Of a stretch of DNA of 6,526 nt, positions 5,655 to 6,526 are shown piece by piece; positions within the stretch are counted from its first letter, which is position 1, and the number at the start of each line of letters is the position of its first letter. The translations under genes were made by a program, and so were the position numbers. Origin of the DNA: Desulfonema limicola (GTDB lineage Bacteria > Desulfobacterota > Desulfobacteria > Desulfobacterales > Desulfosalsimonadaceae); assembly GCA_020722245.1 (NCBI GenBank), contig DYLE01000139.1, positions 1 to 6,526 on the forward strand, given 5' to 3'. The notes below the pieces were generated by a model. It saw only the letters and a list, made by a program, of their open reading frames with translations, was not told the origin of the DNA and ran no database searches.

Positions 5655-6281
5655 TTAATCGTGATGGCTTAGGAAGTGATCGTAGTACTTGAGCACCCTT
5701 TCAACGAAGTTTTGCGTTTCCGGGTAGGGGGGGATAGCCTGGTACTGGTCCACGGCGCCTGGACCGGCGTTATAAGCGGCAAGGGTCAACGGCAGATTCA
5801 GCTGGTATTTTTGCAGCAGGCATTTGAAGTATTGAGTGCCGGCCATCACGTTTTCATAGGGGTCAAACGGGTCCCTGACGTTTAACAGGTCGCAGTTTTC
5901 AGGCATAAGCTGCATCAGCCCCATGGCGCCGGCGCTGGAAATCGCATAGGGATCAAACCCCGATTCCACGCGAATGATGGCCTTGAGGAGCTCAAACCGA
6001 ATGCCGTGGGTTCTGGCCGCTTCACGAATCACATCATCGTACCGGTCATGGCGGGTCGTTCGAAAAATGCGACGCGTCCCAAAGGAAAGGCTTTCGGTTT
6101 CCGTCATCTCGGGTTCCACGTACTTATACCTTCTGGACGTCGGAACATTGCTGAAGTGAGCCACCCCATACTGATCCACATAGGAATAAATCTCCCCTCC
6201 CAGGGTCGCCGGGAGCATGACCAGGAAGAAAAGCATCAGGCTCAACGCCCGCAAAGGTCGGCTTATAGGATATCGTTTCAT
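5655..6281 (-). CDS. Secreted SLT-family lytic transglycosylase with N-terminal DUF4124-like domain
   Basis: Predicted periplasmic peptidoglycan lytic transglycosylase (208 residues) that cleaves the MurNAc-GlcNAc bond to leave 1,6-anhydro-MurNAc ends. A signal peptide covers about residues 1-28 (basic MKRYPISRPLR, then ALSLMLFFLVMLPATLGG). A DUF4124-like segment follows, EIYSYVDQYGVAHFSNVPTS (30-49), typical of short envelope proteins. The SLT domain (about 80-205) has the catalytic glutamate in IIRVESGFDP (Glu106), then SSAGAMGLMQLMP (115-127), DPFDPYENVMAGTQYF (137-152), LAAYNAGPGAV (167-177) and the closing PYPETQNFVERVLKYY (185-200). All key motifs are intact. Two cysteines (130, 154) lie in the domain. 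The ATG at 6281 has no clear Shine-Dalgarno but fits the signal peptide and lies about 27 bases after the predicted transcription start. It appears to be a single-gene unit; the next gene on the strand is 272 bp away. Confidence 0.95.
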   Translation of the reverse strand: MKRYPISRPLRALSLMLFFLVMLPATLGGEIYSYVDQYGVAHFSNVPTSRRYKYVEPEMTETESLSFGTRRIFRTTRHDRYDDVIREAARTHGIRFELLKAIIRVESGFDPYAISSAGAMGLMQLMPENCDLLNVRDPFDPYENVMAGTQYFKCLLQKYQLNLPLTLAAYNAGPGAVDQYQAIPPYPETQNFVERVLKYYDHFLSHHD

Positions 6282-6314
6282 GGGTTTTTATTTCAATGTC
6301 AAAAGAGTAAATTC

Positions 6315-6344
6315 ATTTTAATAGAAAGCTGTCAATGATGTCAA
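6315..6344 (-). promoter_or_regulatory. Sigma-70-type promoter for the lytic transglycosylase
   Basis: On the minus strand a perfect TTGACA (6344-6339) is followed after 18 bases by TAAAAT (6320-6315), five of six -10 consensus matches. The predicted start near 6308 leaves a short leader of about 27 bases. A second TTGACA (6335-6330) lies within the spacer and a third (6302-6297) just before the gene, so TGTCAA half-sites recur through this region. Confidence 0.6.
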
Positions 6345-6445
6345 GTCTTTATTGGTTTTTAGAAAATGTCATGGTGTTTGTGATATTTTTGCATCGTATG
6401 AGCACCAAGCACGCGCACGGCAAGGGGATAGGGCACCGATTATAT

Positions 6446-6474
6446 AAAAAGGGCCGGTCGTTTAAGGCTTCCCT
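6446..6474 (-). terminator. Weak terminator-like hairpin for a gene entering from the right edge
   Basis: On the minus strand AGG and GCC (within 6473-6465, with GAA bulged) pair with GGC and CCT (about 6454-6449), followed by TTTT and an AT-rich tail. It lies about 30 bases after a TAA at 6506-6504 that closes a frame open to the right edge (last codons read EQKLKF). Together these could be the end of an upstream gene, but seven codons cannot prove it. The rest of 6345-6526 shows nothing recognisable. Confidence 0.25.
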
Positions 6475-6526
6475 GAATCCGTGGCATTGAACCTGCATCT
6501 TCTTTAAAATTTCAGCTTTTGCTCTT

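Noticed and set aside
5440..5658. Plus-strand open frame of 72 codons
   Set aside because: No ribosome binding site at its ATG, no recognisable motif, and its end overlaps the end of the transglycosylase gene on the other strand.
6398..6490. Plus-strand mini-frame starting MSTKHAHGKG
   Set aside because: About 30 codons, no ribosome binding site, no family resemblance, and no flanking gene on that strand.
6351..6526. Second minus-strand frame open from the right edge to a TAA near 6351
   Set aside because: It runs through a promoterless stretch with Cys- and Pro-rich, non-protein-like composition and shows no motif; the alternative frame ending at 6504 is at least followed by a hairpin. Neither can be called as a gene from this window.

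Overview
The window looks like chromosome from a Gram-negative anaerobe. A deltaproteobacterium (Desulfobacterota, Desulfobacterales-like) is my best guess. The reasons are the gene order argS - SPOR protein - gatC - gatA, a sodium-pumping decarboxylase beta subunit, and a small periplasmic lytic transglycosylase with a DUF4124-type N-terminus. The assignment is inference from gene content and style; no search was run. Apart from the ends of genes cut by the window edge, the sequence is compact, with no mobile element, CRISPR array, tRNA or rRNA seen.

Left half, minus strand (3382 down to 1): a tight four-gene cluster reads argS, a membrane-anchored SPOR-domain protein, gatC and the first 163 codons of gatA (cut by the left edge). 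Gaps are 22, 26 and 11 bp, so this is almost certainly one operon, with a candidate sigma-70 promoter about 70 bp before argS. Three of the four genes charge tRNA: ArgRS makes Arg-tRNA(Arg), and GatCA (with GatB elsewhere) amidates mischarged Glu-tRNA(Gln)/Asp-tRNA(Asn). The fourth belongs to cell-envelope/division biology.

Middle, plus strand (about 3479 to 5036): an AT-rich divergent region with an operator-like inverted repeat precedes a beta subunit of the Na+-translocating decarboxylase family (OadB/GcdB/MmdB). It is followed 15 bp later by a 49-residue OadG-like gamma subunit. The known functional residues of OadB are all present. No carboxyltransferase (alpha) or biotin-carrier gene lies in the window, so the substrate cannot be read from context. 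The pair would couple decarboxylation of a carboxybiotin carrier to Na+ export.

Right part, minus strand: after a convergent region with terminator-like hairpins comes a small unrecognised gene. Its best start (good Shine-Dalgarno plus ATG) is followed at codon 3 by an in-frame TAA, although the frame beyond it reads like coding sequence; this is the oddest thing in the window. Further right is a secreted SLT-family lytic transglycosylase with a strong-looking sigma-70 promoter, then about 200 bp with no convincing gene except perhaps the last codons of a gene entering from the right edge.

I did not find an undescribed system. The points most worth a second look are the nonsense codon in the small gene and the adjacent palindrome, the alpha-less beta/gamma decarboxylase pair, and the SPOR gene embedded in a translation operon.
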